Assembly (NCBI RefSeq): GCF_900250075.1 | Contig: NZ_LT977071.1 | Span: 2,189,901-2,253,900 of the forward strand | Source: Cupriavidus taiwanensis | Lineage (GTDB): Bacteria; Pseudomonadota; Gammaproteobacteria; Burkholderiales; Burkholderiaceae | Reading direction: 5' to 3' | Length of the DNA stretch: 64,000 nucleotides | In this document: positions 8,305-16,487 of the stretch, one piece after another | Position numbering within the stretch: the first letter of the stretch is position 1 | Layout: the number at the start of each line of letters is the position of its first letter | Position numbers and translations under genes: made by a program | Notes under the pieces: generated by a model | What the model was told of the DNA's origin: nothing | Database searches by the model: none | Seen by the model: the letters and a program-made list of their open reading frames with translations, nothing else

Positions 8305-8745
8305 CTAGTCGGACGACGGTTCCGGCGCTTCTCGATTCCTGACCGGACGCGTCACCTGCCTGGCGATGCAGGACGGGATGCCCTCGGCCTCGCGCGCGCA
8401 ATCGCGCCGGTAAATGCTGGGCGAAACGCCGACCAGTTCGGTGAACCTTGAACTGAAGGACCCCAGGGACGAGCAGCCGACCTCGAAGCAGACCTCGGTG
8501 ACACTCAGGTCGCCACGCCGCAGCAACGCCATGGCGCGCTCGATGCGCCGGGTCATCAGGTAGGCGTAGACCGACTCGCCATAGGCCAGCCGGAACTGCC
8601 GGCTGAGATGACCCGCGGACATATGCACGCCCCGCGCAAGCGCCTCGACGTCCAGCGGCTGGGCGTAGTCGCGGTCAATGCGGTCGCGGACCCGGCGCAG
8701 GCGCGCCAGGTCACGCAGGACGGTATCGGGGGTGGCGGCGGGCAT
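8305..8745 (-). CDS. Short AraC-type transcriptional regulator (DNA-binding domain only)
   Basis: 146 residues, essentially only the two helix-turn-helix AraC domain (about residues 18-118: MSAGHLSRQFRLAYGES, then SLGSFSSRFTELVGVSPSIYRR). There is no sensory cupin domain, so ligand control, if any, is unusual, as in SoxS/MarA-sized regulators. AGGA lies 7-10 bases before the start. The VOC gene follows and is its probable target. Confidence 0.9.
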   Translation of the reverse strand: MPAATPDTVLRDLARLRRVRDRIDRDYAQPLDVEALARGVHMSAGHLSRQFRLAYGESVYAYLMTRRIERAMALLRRGDLSVTEVCFEVGCSSLGSFSSRFTELVGVSPSIYRRDCAREAEGIPSCIARQVTRPVRNREAPEPSSD

Positions 8746-8814
8746 CGGCGTATCCTGCCATGCCCGTCGGGCAGGCTCAAGCCGCTCAAGAGAATGCGGG
8801 CCTATCCGCGTAAG

Positions 8815-9411
8815 CTAGAGCCGGCCAGACGGCGGCCCGTGGTTCGCCAGCGCGGCACCGCCCGGCCCCGGAAACCGGCCCGCCAGTATCGCTTGCACCC
8901 GCTCGCGGTTCGCGGCGTCACCGGTCACGACGAGCAGTCCGGCGTCCAGTGCCTGCTCCCAGCCGATCCGGCCTTCCAGCAGGCCGCGCAGCACTTGCTC
9001 TCCGGTCACCACGACAACATCGTCGGCGGCGGGGCCGGCCTCGTGGCCGGCATGGTGGTCGGCCAGGCGTTGGCCCGCCGGGGCATAGCGTGTCCAGAGC
9101 CGCGACTCGACCAGCAGCAGCGACGTGGGCGGCAAGGTCGACCTGACTGGCGCCAGCCGCTGCTCCAGCATGTGCGCGGTGTCATCGGCACGCAAGCGCG
9201 CTTGCGCGCCAGTCAGGCTGCGGGCCGGTGCCAGCGTGCCTGTGCCCAGCGCGTCGTGCATGGCGAAGGCTACGCCGATCGAGGCCGGGTGGGCCGCCCC
9301 GACTTCGTCGCCGAGCACAAAGGCGGAGCCGCAGGCGGCGGCCGGCTGCGACGCCAGGGCCAGCCAGCCGGCGGCCAGGACGGTGACCAGTGCGGTAGCC
9401 TTCGTCTTCAT
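8815..9411 (-). CDS. Exported protein of unknown function, coupled to the alkyl sulfatase
   Basis: 198 residues from the ATG that overlaps the sulfatase stop by ATGA. A Sec signal peptide (residues 1-26, cleavage after ASQPAAA) precedes a mature part starting CGSAFVLGD. I recognise no enzyme motif. There is a His-rich stretch (LADHHAGHEAG) and a repeated alternation of short helices and strands. Translational coupling to the periplasmic alkyl sulfatase suggests a partner: a chaperone, metal donor or accessory subunit. That role is inferred from position only. Confidence 0.75.
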   Translation of the reverse strand: MKTKATALVTVLAAGWLALASQPAAACGSAFVLGDEVGAAHPASIGVAFAMHDALGTGTLAPARSLTGAQARLRADDTAHMLEQRLAPVRSTLPPTSLLLVESRLWTRYAPAGQRLADHHAGHEAGPAADDVVVVTGEQVLRGLLEGRIGWEQALDAGLLVVTGDAANRERVQAILAGRFPGPGGAALANHGPPSGRL

Positions 9412-11381
9412 GGCGTCACGATGTTGAACCAGAAGGGGAAGGCGTCCAGCAGGCCAAGGAATTCGCCCAGCGCCTCGCGTCGGCCCTCCACTTTCATGTC
9501 TCCTTTCGCGATGGCGTTCTCGATGGTCGTTTCCTTGAGCTGGATGGCATCGAGCGTCGCCTTTGACATCGTGATGTTCGCGTCCGCATGGGGCAACGGC
9601 TTGCCGTAGTTGAGCACGGCATTCTCCACCGCCAGGCCGTATTGCTTGTTCAGGTCGGTGAAGTCGAGATTGAGCGCCAGCTTCTTGCCCGCCGCCTTCG
9701 GACCGTTCAGGCGCACGGACAGGTAGTCGAACAGCATTTCCGGCGGCATGGCCTTGATGGTGTCCGGGCTGGCCACGTCGGTGCCGCCCGCCTTTGGCAC
9801 GCCATTGCGCAACTCGTAGGCCCCCATCAGATAGACGGAGCGCCACGGACCGCTTTCCGCCTGATAGCCCAGCTGTTCGAGCGAATCCGCGAGCAGGTCC
9901 TTGCCGGCCTTGCTGTCCGGGTTGGCGAAGACCACATGCTTCAGCGCTTCGGCGGTCCAGCGGTAATCGCCCTTGTCGAAATCGGCCTTGGCGCGGCGCA
10001 GGATCGCGGCCTCGCCGCCCATGTACTCCACGTATTTCCTTGCGGCCATTTCCGGCGGCAGGTTGTTCAGGTCAGACGGATTGCCGTCATACCACCCCAT
10101 GTACCGTTGATAGACCGCCCGCGAGTTGTGGCGCAGCGTGCCGTAATATCCGCGATTCGGCCAGAACTTGTCGAGCTCGGGCGGCAGCTTGATCAGTTCC
10201 GAGATCTCCGCCGCCGTATAGCCCTTGTTCATCAGGTTCACCGACTGGTCATGCGTGTACTTGTAGAGGTCGCGCTGCTTCTTCCAGTAATCGATGATCT
10301 TGGCATTGCCCCACATCGGCCAATGGTGGGCCTGGAACTTGAACTCCACGTCCTTGCCGTAGGTGTCGATGGTCTCGTTCAGGTAGCTCGACCACTTCAG
10401 CGCATCGCGCACCTGGGCACCGCGCAGCGTCAGGATGTTGTGCATGGTGTTGGTGGTGTTTTCCGCCATCCACATGCCCTTGAACTGAGGAAAGAAGGTG
10501 TTCATCTCCGCCGGAGCCTCGGTCCCCGGCGTCATCTGGAACACCATCCTGATGCCATCCACGGCAACTTCGGTCCCGGTCTTGCTGATGATGTCGGACG
10601 GCACGATCAACCCCGCGGTGCCGGTCGAGACGGTCTGCCCCAGTCCGCCGTTCACGCCGCCGCGGTCATTGCGTGGCAACAGCGCACCATACATGTAGAC
10701 GGCCCGACGGCCCATCGCATTGCCGGCAATGACGTTTTCGCTGACGGCATGCTCGGTAAAGCCTTGCGGCGCGAAGATCTTGACCTTGCCCGATTTCACG
10801 TCGGCCTCGTTGACCACGCCGCGCACGCCGCCGTAGTGATCGATGTGCGAATGGCTGTACACCACGGCCACCACGGGGCGGGGCCCCAGGTGCTTCGTCA
10901 CGAATTCATACGCTGCCTTGGCGGTTTCCTCCGAGATCAGCGGGTCGAGCACGATCCACCCGCTATTCCCCTGGACGAAGGTCACATTGGAGAGATCGAA
11001 GCCGCGGACCTGGTAGATGCGGTCCGAGACCTTGAACAGGCCATGCTGCATGGTCAGCTGGGCGTTGCGCCACAAGCTGGGGTTGACGGTATCCGGCGCG
11101 GGCTTGTCGATCCCGATGTATTGCTTGTAGGCCTCGAGATCCCAGACCACGTCGCCCTTGGCGTTGCGTATCGTCAGCGTGTCTGGCCTGGCGACCAGGC
11201 CGCGCTGCGCATCATCGAAATCGGCCTTGTCATGGAAGGGCAACTCCTTCAGCACCGCGGCGTTCGCCGCCTTCGTCGCCGCCGTGGCAGGCTTGCCACC
11301 CACCGGCTGGGCCTGTTGGGCCCACCCGGAGGATGACCATGTCAGGAACAGCACGGTAGTCATGACGGAAGCCGCCTTCAT
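9408..11381 (-). CDS. Alkyl/aryl sulfatase, metallo-beta-lactamase fold (SdsA1/BDS1 type)
   Basis: 657 residues, the usual length for class III alkyl sulfatases. The signal peptide is about residues 1-21 (ends WAQQAQ). The MBL metal motif SHSHIDHYGGVRGV supplies the HxHxDH ligands, and NSGWIVLDPLISEETAKAAYEF is the typical preceding strand. A dimerisation region and a C-terminal SCP2-like domain (VRLNGPKAAGKKLALNLDFTD) follow. It hydrolyses sulfate esters such as long-chain alkyl sulfates in the periplasm. GGAGAG precedes the start. It is translationally coupled to an exported protein of unknown function. Confidence 0.93.
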   Translation of the reverse strand: MKAASVMTTVLFLTWSSSGWAQQAQPVGGKPATAATKAANAAVLKELPFHDKADFDDAQRGLVARPDTLTIRNAKGDVVWDLEAYKQYIGIDKPAPDTVNPSLWRNAQLTMQHGLFKVSDRIYQVRGFDLSNVTFVQGNSGWIVLDPLISEETAKAAYEFVTKHLGPRPVVAVVYSHSHIDHYGGVRGVVNEADVKSGKVKIFAPQGFTEHAVSENVIAGNAMGRRAVYMYGALLPRNDRGGVNGGLGQTVSTGTAGLIVPSDIISKTGTEVAVDGIRMVFQMTPGTEAPAEMNTFFPQFKGMWMAENTTNTMHNILTLRGAQVRDALKWSSYLNETIDTYGKDVEFKFQAHHWPMWGNAKIIDYWKKQRDLYKYTHDQSVNLMNKGYTAAEISELIKLPPELDKFWPNRGYYGTLRHNSRAVYQRYMGWYDGNPSDLNNLPPEMAARKYVEYMGGEAAILRRAKADFDKGDYRWTAEALKHVVFANPDSKAGKDLLADSLEQLGYQAESGPWRSVYLMGAYELRNGVPKAGGTDVASPDTIKAMPPEMLFDYLSVRLNGPKAAGKKLALNLDFTDLNKQYGLAVENAVLNYGKPLPHADANITMSKATLDAIQLKETTIENAIAKGDMKVEGRREALGEFLGLLDAFPFWFNIVTP

Positions 11382-11419
11382 TGTTCTCTCCAGGGAATGT
11401 CACGTAGCGCGGATCGATC

Positions 11420-11435
11420 GGGCGCCCGGGCGCCC
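11420..11435. promoter_or_regulatory. 16-bp GC palindrome in the gene-free stretch 11382-11820
   Basis: GGGCGCCCGGGCGCCC is a perfect palindrome 39 bases upstream of the alkyl sulfatase start, in its leader or promoter. It could be an operator or a leader hairpin, but a GC-rich palindrome of this composition can arise by chance. The rest of the 439-bp gap holds no gene I can support. Confidence 0.3.
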
Positions 11436-11820
11436 CGCCGAGGAGAATCGATAGTCCTTCATCAAGGATCACGACGGAAGTGAATGTTTTTTCGCGCGTA
11501 TGAAATATCGTTGCGACCCCTGAACGGGTGAGACCGACTGTTCCTGACATGCCGGACCGCAGGCCGGGTGCCGGGCAGCCGCCAATCCATCCCTGGCGGA
11601 AGCCGTGCGTACGCGGTGGCGCGTTATCGGCGCGTGATCGTGCCTGTCGCAAAAATCCAGTGCGTGCGTCAACGTCTCAGGGCGTCTCGACACCCGTTTA
11701 CGTGGCTCGATGGCCGTGCGGCAAGCTCAAGTCGGCGCTCTAGGCAGCCGATATCCGCATGGAGCCGGCAGCTTCCGAGCACGAATTGCCCATCGCCGGC
11801 GAACCAGGAGAAGTACCACC

Positions 11821-12306
11821 GTGACCATGATCGAACCGATTGCAGCCAAGGCAGCGGCTGCCGTGTCGATGGATACGACTGCGGCACCGCCCGCCGCCGC
11901 CAGCGAAAGCGCCAGCGACGCGCCGGGGATTCGTGCCCGGCCCGCGGCCAGTGCCGAGATCCATATTTCGGCCCCTGGCCACGCGCTGGCCGGCGGCAAC
12001 CAGGCTGCTTCAGTGCGCGACAACAGCGATGTCGACGACAGCGGCCTGCCCGATCAGGCCAGGGATGCGATCAAGCGCCTGCGCGAACTGCGCGCGCAGC
12101 TGGCGCGCAAGCTGCAGGAGCTGGAGGCGGCGAAGAACGCCACCACCGGCACGCCCGACCAGAAGCGCATCCGCATCGCGGTGCTGCAGCAGGAAATCGC
12201 CAGCCTGGGCGCCGCCATCACCACCACCACCGCGACGCTGAACCAGGCCATGCGCGAACTCCCGACAGAGCAGCAAATGCTCGCCGCCAGCCTGGCAATG
12301 CGCTAG
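11821..12306 (+). CDS. Hypothetical protein with C-terminal coiled coil
   Basis: 161 residues if read from the GTG at 11821, which has AGGAG 11 bases upstream; an ATG two codons later is the alternative. Residues 1-75 are Ala/Ser/Pro-rich and probably disordered. From about 80 (DQARDAIKRLRELRAQLARKLQELEAAKN) and again near 115 (RIRIAVLQQEIASLGAAITTTTATLNQA) there are strong heptad patterns predicting a coiled coil. There is no signal peptide. I do not recognise the family. It converges with a lipoprotein gene that ends 19 bases away. Confidence 0.6.
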   Translation: MTMIEPIAAKAAAAVSMDTTAAPPAAASESASDAPGIRARPAASAEIHISAPGHALAGGNQAASVRDNSDVDDSGLPDQARDAIKRLRELRAQLARKLQELEAAKNATTGTPDQKRIRIAVLQQEIASLGAAITTTTATLNQAMRELPTEQQMLAASLAMR

Positions 12307-12324
12307 CACGCCAGGCGGCATCGC

Positions 12325-12978
12325 TCAGTCGCGATACGCCCACAGGTCCACCACGCGGCCGCCATCGTCCGCGATCAGGCGGAATGCGGCCGGCTGGTAG
12401 TCCGTATCGATGGCGAGCACACCGCTGGCACTGGCAGGCAGCGTGCCGCAGGCCGACGTCGACAGCTTCAGGCTCAGCGTATTCGGCATGGCCTGCGCCG
12501 CCAGTGTTCCCGACAGCTGGCATGCCGAAGCGCCGGGCGCGATCTTGCCTTCCGCGGTGACGGTGAAGATGGCGCTGGCGCCCGTAGGCAGCACCGTGGT
12601 GTAGGTGCCGGCCACGCTGGCAAGCTCTACGCTCGCGGCGGGCACCGCGGCCTGGCTCAGCAGCTTGACGCTGGCGGACGCGCCCGCGCCAGGCGCTGCG
12701 ACCCAGCTGCCGCCCTTGTCGCGGCGGTAGATGGCCGTGGCCTTGTCTTCGGCATCGGCCAGGACCAGGTAGCGGCTGCCGTCCGTGCCGGCGTAGTACT
12801 TGCCGACGGTCGGGTTGTCGGCATCGCCCACGCTGACGACGTAGGCGCCGGGATCCAGATCGGTGACGGACAAGGTCGCGGTCGCGGGCGGTGCGCCGTT
12901 GTCGGGCGCGTCGTTGCCGCCGCAGGCGGCCAGCCCCAGCACGGCTGCCAGGGGAAACAGGGAAATGAGGCGTTTCAT
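12325..12978 (-). CDS. Lipoprotein of unknown function
   Basis: 217 residues. The N-terminus MKRLISLFPLAAVLGLAAC is a type II signal peptide with lipobox LAAC and acylated Cys19, followed by GGND, suggesting outer-membrane sorting. The mature part is rich in small residues with repeated beta-strand patterns; no domain recognised. The start at 12978 lies 11 bases after the stop of the SurE-like gene, so the two form an operon. Confidence 0.8.
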   Translation of the reverse strand: MKRLISLFPLAAVLGLAACGGNDAPDNGAPPATATLSVTDLDPGAYVVSVGDADNPTVGKYYAGTDGSRYLVLADAEDKATAIYRRDKGGSWVAAPGAGASASVKLLSQAAVPAASVELASVAGTYTTVLPTGASAIFTVTAEGKIAPGASACQLSGTLAAQAMPNTLSLKLSTSACGTLPASASGVLAIDTDYQPAAFRLIADDGGRVVDLWAYRD

Positions 12979-12989
12979 CGGGACCTGCC

Positions 12990-13943
12990 TCACTGGCCGA
13001 ACAGTTCACCCAGGCGCAGGCGCAGCCATTGCTGGCCGGCGGGACGCTGGTCGAAGCCGATCTGCATGGCGGTCACGGCCGTTTTGGTCTTGTAGACCAC
13101 CGACTCGTCCTCGGCCTGCGCGGCCGTCGGCGTGCCGCCGCCGGCGCCGATGCCGAGCCCGTACGGCGCCGTACCGTTGAACTTCAGCGCATAGGCGTCG
13201 AAAGTGCCATGCCGCGAGAACGCAAACGGCGTGGCCGCCGTCGGCGCGTTCGGGAAGTTGACGTTCAGCGCCAGGCCCGCCGGCAGCAGCGGGCCGCCGT
13301 TGGCCTTGGCCTGCAGCGTGCCGAGCAGCTTGATGGTCAGCTGCGCCACCACGCCGGATACCGGGCTCGCCAGGCCGGCATTGTCGACCGAGTCCGTGCC
13401 CGCGCTCAGCGCGATGGACGGAATGCCGCGCGCCGCGCCGAACTGCGCATTGCTGACGGTGCCCGAGCTGTTGACGATGCGGCCGACGTTCTGGCCTTCG
13501 TTGGGGCCGGACAGCACCAGGTCCGGGGCCTTGCCCCAGCGCGCCGGCGCCAGCACGTCCAGGCCGTACATGGTCGCCATCACCGGCGTGCCGTGGGCGT
13601 AGTGGTAGTCGCCATTGGTGTAGCCCGCCTTGGTGAAGGGGCCGACCGCCGGCTCGCCGGTCTTGGCCGCGCCGTTGTGGCAGCCGCCTTCGGCCTCGAC
13701 CTGGGTCTTGTCGTTGTCCGGCACGATGACCGTGGTGCTGTACATCACGATGCCGGCGCCGCGGCCGCTCTGGCCGGTGCAGGGTACGCTGACGATGACG
13801 TTGTGGCCAGCGCCCTTGAGCGCGTCGTACAGCGCCTTCAGGTTGCTGGTCAGGCCGTCGTCGTTGGTCAGCAGGATGTTCAGGGCGAAGGCAGGACTCG
13901 CCGTGGCGGCCAGCAAGGCCGCGGCGATCAGGCGGGATTTCAT
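12990..13943 (-). CDS. surE: SurE-family nucleotidase/acid phosphatase with a signal peptide
   Basis: 317 residues. The SurE signature LNILLTNDDG (residues 21-30, metal ligands Asp28 and Asp29) comes directly after a Sec signal peptide, MKSRLIAAALLAATASPAFA. The conserved SGPNEGQNVG loop is also present. Classical SurE is cytoplasmic and about 250 residues; the export signal and extra length place this one with secreted or periplasmic acid phosphatases. It probably dephosphorylates nucleotides or other phosphoesters for phosphate scavenging. A lipoprotein gene follows immediately. Confidence 0.85.
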   Translation of the reverse strand: MKSRLIAAALLAATASPAFALNILLTNDDGLTSNLKALYDALKGAGHNVIVSVPCTGQSGRGAGIVMYSTTVIVPDNDKTQVEAEGGCHNGAAKTGEPAVGPFTKAGYTNGDYHYAHGTPVMATMYGLDVLAPARWGKAPDLVLSGPNEGQNVGRIVNSSGTVSNAQFGAARGIPSIALSAGTDSVDNAGLASPVSGVVAQLTIKLLGTLQAKANGGPLLPAGLALNVNFPNAPTAATPFAFSRHGTFDAYALKFNGTAPYGLGIGAGGGTPTAAQAEDESVVYKTKTAVTAMQIGFDQRPAGQQWLRLRLGELFGQ

Positions 13944-14381
13944 GTCGGTGGCAGGTCTGAGTAGTTCAGGAATGCGGGCGAAGCGTGCCCGCGCGGCAGG
14001 CAAGTTACTGCGGGCAGCCCGGTGAGGCTGGCGGCGCGCATGCGCCGGCAGCGCCGATGTAGGTGGCGCGGGCCGGGCGCAGCGCCCTGGGTCATCCGTG
14101 GTGGACGAACGCTACCTTAACCGCGCTTGATGGCAGTTGCGTGAACAACAAAGGGCGCGATGCGCGCTGCCGGGTTGTCTTGCGGGCGGCTGGCCGGACG
14201 TCGCGGCGCGGTAACGCAGCTTGAAACGGGGTCACCGCCAGCAAACGCAGCCGGGCCAGCGGGTGGAATTTCAGCAGACCGGCCCAGGCTGACTTAGGTC
14301 GCGCCAGCCGGGCCCGCGACGAGGAGATCGCCGCGCGCGTTGAACGTTGAACGTAGAAGGTTCTGCGCTGAAGCTGCCAGG
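13944..14381. other. Gene-free stretch
   Basis: 438 bases upstream of the SurE-like gene and downstream of the CsgG-like gene. It is very GC-rich with small hairpins, such as CGGCGC-GCAT-GCGCCG near 14030. I see no coding frame with a plausible protein. It presumably holds the SurE promoter. Confidence 0.5.
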
Positions 14382-15206
14382 CTACGAGCCAACCTTGAGT
14401 TGGCCGCCGCGGCCCAGCCCGCCCTTCACTTCCTGAGCCTTGTAGTTGCGCAGCGAGACCACCATGTTGTTGTAGGCGTCCATGAATGCCGCCACGGTAG
14501 CCTTGCCTTCAGGCGTGCGCGAGAAACCGGCGAGCCCGCCGGCCGCACCGCCGCCCAGGGCGCCGAAGGCGGCACCGATATTGGTTGCCGTGGAGTTGCC
14601 TTCCGAGATGGACAGCTGCACGCCGGACCGGATGTCGAACATGGTCAAGGTCACGACCGATGCCTTGCTTTGCATGGCGCCGCCGACGAGTGCGCCGACC
14701 GCGCCGAACAGACCGCCCACACCGGCGGCCAACTGGCCCGTGGAGTCGTTGTCGATGATGATTGCAGGCTCCATGTAGTAGTCGGCCGCGACGCGCTGTC
14801 CCTTCTGCTGGCGCGAACCGGCCCGGAATTCGCCGGAATTGCGCTGCTTGTCGGTAATGCTCGAAAGCTTGCTTTCGGTGCGGTTGTTGCCGATCGAGGT
14901 GATCACGAAGCAGTTCGACTGCTGCACCGCCAGGCGGATCAGTGGCTCGATGGTAGTGACTTTGGTGGCTGCGCCGAAGCTTGCATACCATTCCTTGCCC
15001 CGGCCATCATCCACGGCCAGCGTGCCCAGCGGCTTGTCGCAGCGCTCCAGCGCCGGATTGGCATTCACGCTGGTCGCCCCGCCCGCTGCGCCGGTGGCAG
15101 CCGTCGGTGCCGTGCCGGTGCTGATGATGCCGCCCCCGCTGGCGCAGCCAGCCAGGATCAGGGATGTGGCCAGGCCGGCCACGCGCAGAGAAGTGTTGTT
15201 CAGCAT
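14382..15206 (-). CDS. CsgG/HfaB-like lipoprotein
   Basis: 274 residues. The lipoprotein signal MLNNTSLRVAGLATSLILAGC (acylated Cys21) is followed by a domain resembling CsgG/HfaB outer-membrane proteins: TIEPLIRLAVQQSNCFVI, then ADYYMEPAIII, then ASVVTLTMFDIRSGVQLSISEG. It contains a glycine-rich membrane-prone stretch and ends YNNMVVSLRNYKAQEVKGG. True CsgG forms the curli export pore, but no curli subunit gene is near. A general envelope-stress or secretion role with the Sel1 lipoprotein encoded 53 bases upstream is likelier. Confidence 0.7.
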   Translation of the reverse strand: MLNNTSLRVAGLATSLILAGCASGGGIISTGTAPTAATGAAGGATSVNANPALERCDKPLGTLAVDDGRGKEWYASFGAATKVTTIEPLIRLAVQQSNCFVITSIGNNRTESKLSSITDKQRNSGEFRAGSRQQKGQRVAADYYMEPAIIIDNDSTGQLAAGVGGLFGAVGALVGGAMQSKASVVTLTMFDIRSGVQLSISEGNSTATNIGAAFGALGGGAAGGLAGFSRTPEGKATVAAFMDAYNNMVVSLRNYKAQEVKGGLGRGGQLKVGS

Positions 15207-15259
15207 GAAAACGCGTTCCTGTTGACGGAAGTAATAAGAAAAATCGTGGATGGCGGGGC

Positions 15260-15856
15260 CTAGCGTGGGCGCCAGCCGGCGCGGTCCCATACCCAGTAGT
15301 ACGGATAGCTGCTGTACCAGCCCAGCCAGGATTTGCGGTAGGCTTCGCGCACCTGGTACAGGCTCTGTTCGTCCTTCTTGGCTGCTTGCGCTTGCGGCAG
15401 CAGGTCTCGTGCCTCCTTGCTGCCTTTCGCTGCAGCGCGCGTCAGCCACGCCTCGGCTTCAGCTGGGTCCGACCCCATTTCCTCAAAGCCCATAAGGTAG
15501 ATTCGCCCAAGCGCCAGTTGGGCCTGCATATGGCCGTTGTCGCCGGCCTTGCGCAACCATTGGAGGGCCTGATAGCTATTGCGCTCTACGCCATCGCCAC
15601 GCAGCAGGCGCAAGCCTAAGTCGTAGGCCGCGTTTGCATCGCGCTCAGCAACCGCTGCCAGCGCCTGCATACGATGATCGGCATCTTCTGGCGCAGCCTG
15701 CCCTGTGGCGACACGGCGATCCTGGTCGGTACAGGTGTTGCCGTTGCACAGGCGTACTGTTGGCGACTGGGGGGACAACTGGTCGGCTGGCGATTGCGCG
15801 GCGCATGCTGCAAGGCCAACAACCATCGAAAGCATTAGAAGCGTGATATTTCTCAT
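15260..15856 (-). CDS. Sel1-repeat lipoprotein
   Basis: 198 residues from the ATG at 15856. The lipoprotein signal MRNITLLMLSMVVGLAAC has acylated Cys18. At least two Sel1/TPR-like repeats follow (AAYDLGLRLLRGDGVERNSYQALQWLRKAGDNGH and AQLALGRIYLMGFEEMGSDPAEAEAWLTRAAAKG). The tail is Trp/Tyr-rich (SWLGWYSSYPYYWVWDRAGW). Sel1 proteins scaffold envelope complexes. It is the first gene of a pair with the CsgG-like lipoprotein. Confidence 0.82.
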   Translation of the reverse strand: MRNITLLMLSMVVGLAACAAQSPADQLSPQSPTVRLCNGNTCTDQDRRVATGQAAPEDADHRMQALAAVAERDANAAYDLGLRLLRGDGVERNSYQALQWLRKAGDNGHMQAQLALGRIYLMGFEEMGSDPAEAEAWLTRAAAKGSKEARDLLPQAQAAKKDEQSLYQVREAYRKSWLGWYSSYPYYWVWDRAGWRPR

Positions 15857-16029
15857 AAACGGAATGCCCTGATACATTTACATTTTCTGTAACAGACAAC
15901 ATTCTATTGTAACAAAATGTACGTAGTCTAGCCGCGCCGCGCTAATGCCGCACCCCTGAAGAGCCTTGTCGGCCGAAAAAGGGAAAACAGCTTCCACGGC
16001 CTCGCAGCGGCAACGAGACAAGCCGGTTT

Positions 16030-16191
16030 TCAACGAAAATCCCGGCTCCCCACCATCAACCGCCCCAGCATCGGGCTCAGGTCCACCAGTTCCTGGGCCA
16101 CAAGGTGGCGCACGTCGCCCTGGCGCTGCCAGGTGCCGACCACGCCCAGCAACGCCGGAGCAAGCGTCTCCCGGATCGTTTGCTCTGTCAT
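16030..16191 (-). pseudogene. Duplicated 3' end of dnaE2 forming a 53-codon mini-ORF
   Basis: From 16030 to about 16155 the sequence matches the 3' end of dnaE2 (23049 to about 23174) at all but five positions, including the stop codon. It encodes the last 40-odd residues (ALLGVVGTWQRQGDVRHLV onward to GSRDFR). Upstream of the match the nucleotides diverge sharply, but the frame stays open and starts MTEQTIRETLAPALLG with GGAGG 7 bases before the ATG. It is either a relic of a second dnaE2 copy or a recombination product. Expression cannot be judged. Confidence 0.75.
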
Positions 16192-16487
16192 CGCCGAACC
16201 TCCATTGGCAGTTGCCGATCGCGTCATTGGGGCATCTCCATCGACTCCTTTCGGTTAGCAACTGCACACACGTTCGCAGGGTGATCTTGGGCAGCGTCTG
16301 TGTTCCCCGGACATCAATGCGGCCAGTGGATACGCTGCGATGCATGATGGCCTGTCGACCGACGCATGACCTGAATTTCCGGCCAGTACGGGATTCGCAG
16401 GAACTTGCTACATTGCTGACTGCTGGCAAAAACAGCCCCAGGCAGCTGCCCCGCTCACCGCAAACCGACAGGCCAAGGAGACATCGA

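Noticed and set aside
9588..11336. Long plus-strand open frame
   Set aside because: Shadow of the alkyl sulfatase on the opposite strand.
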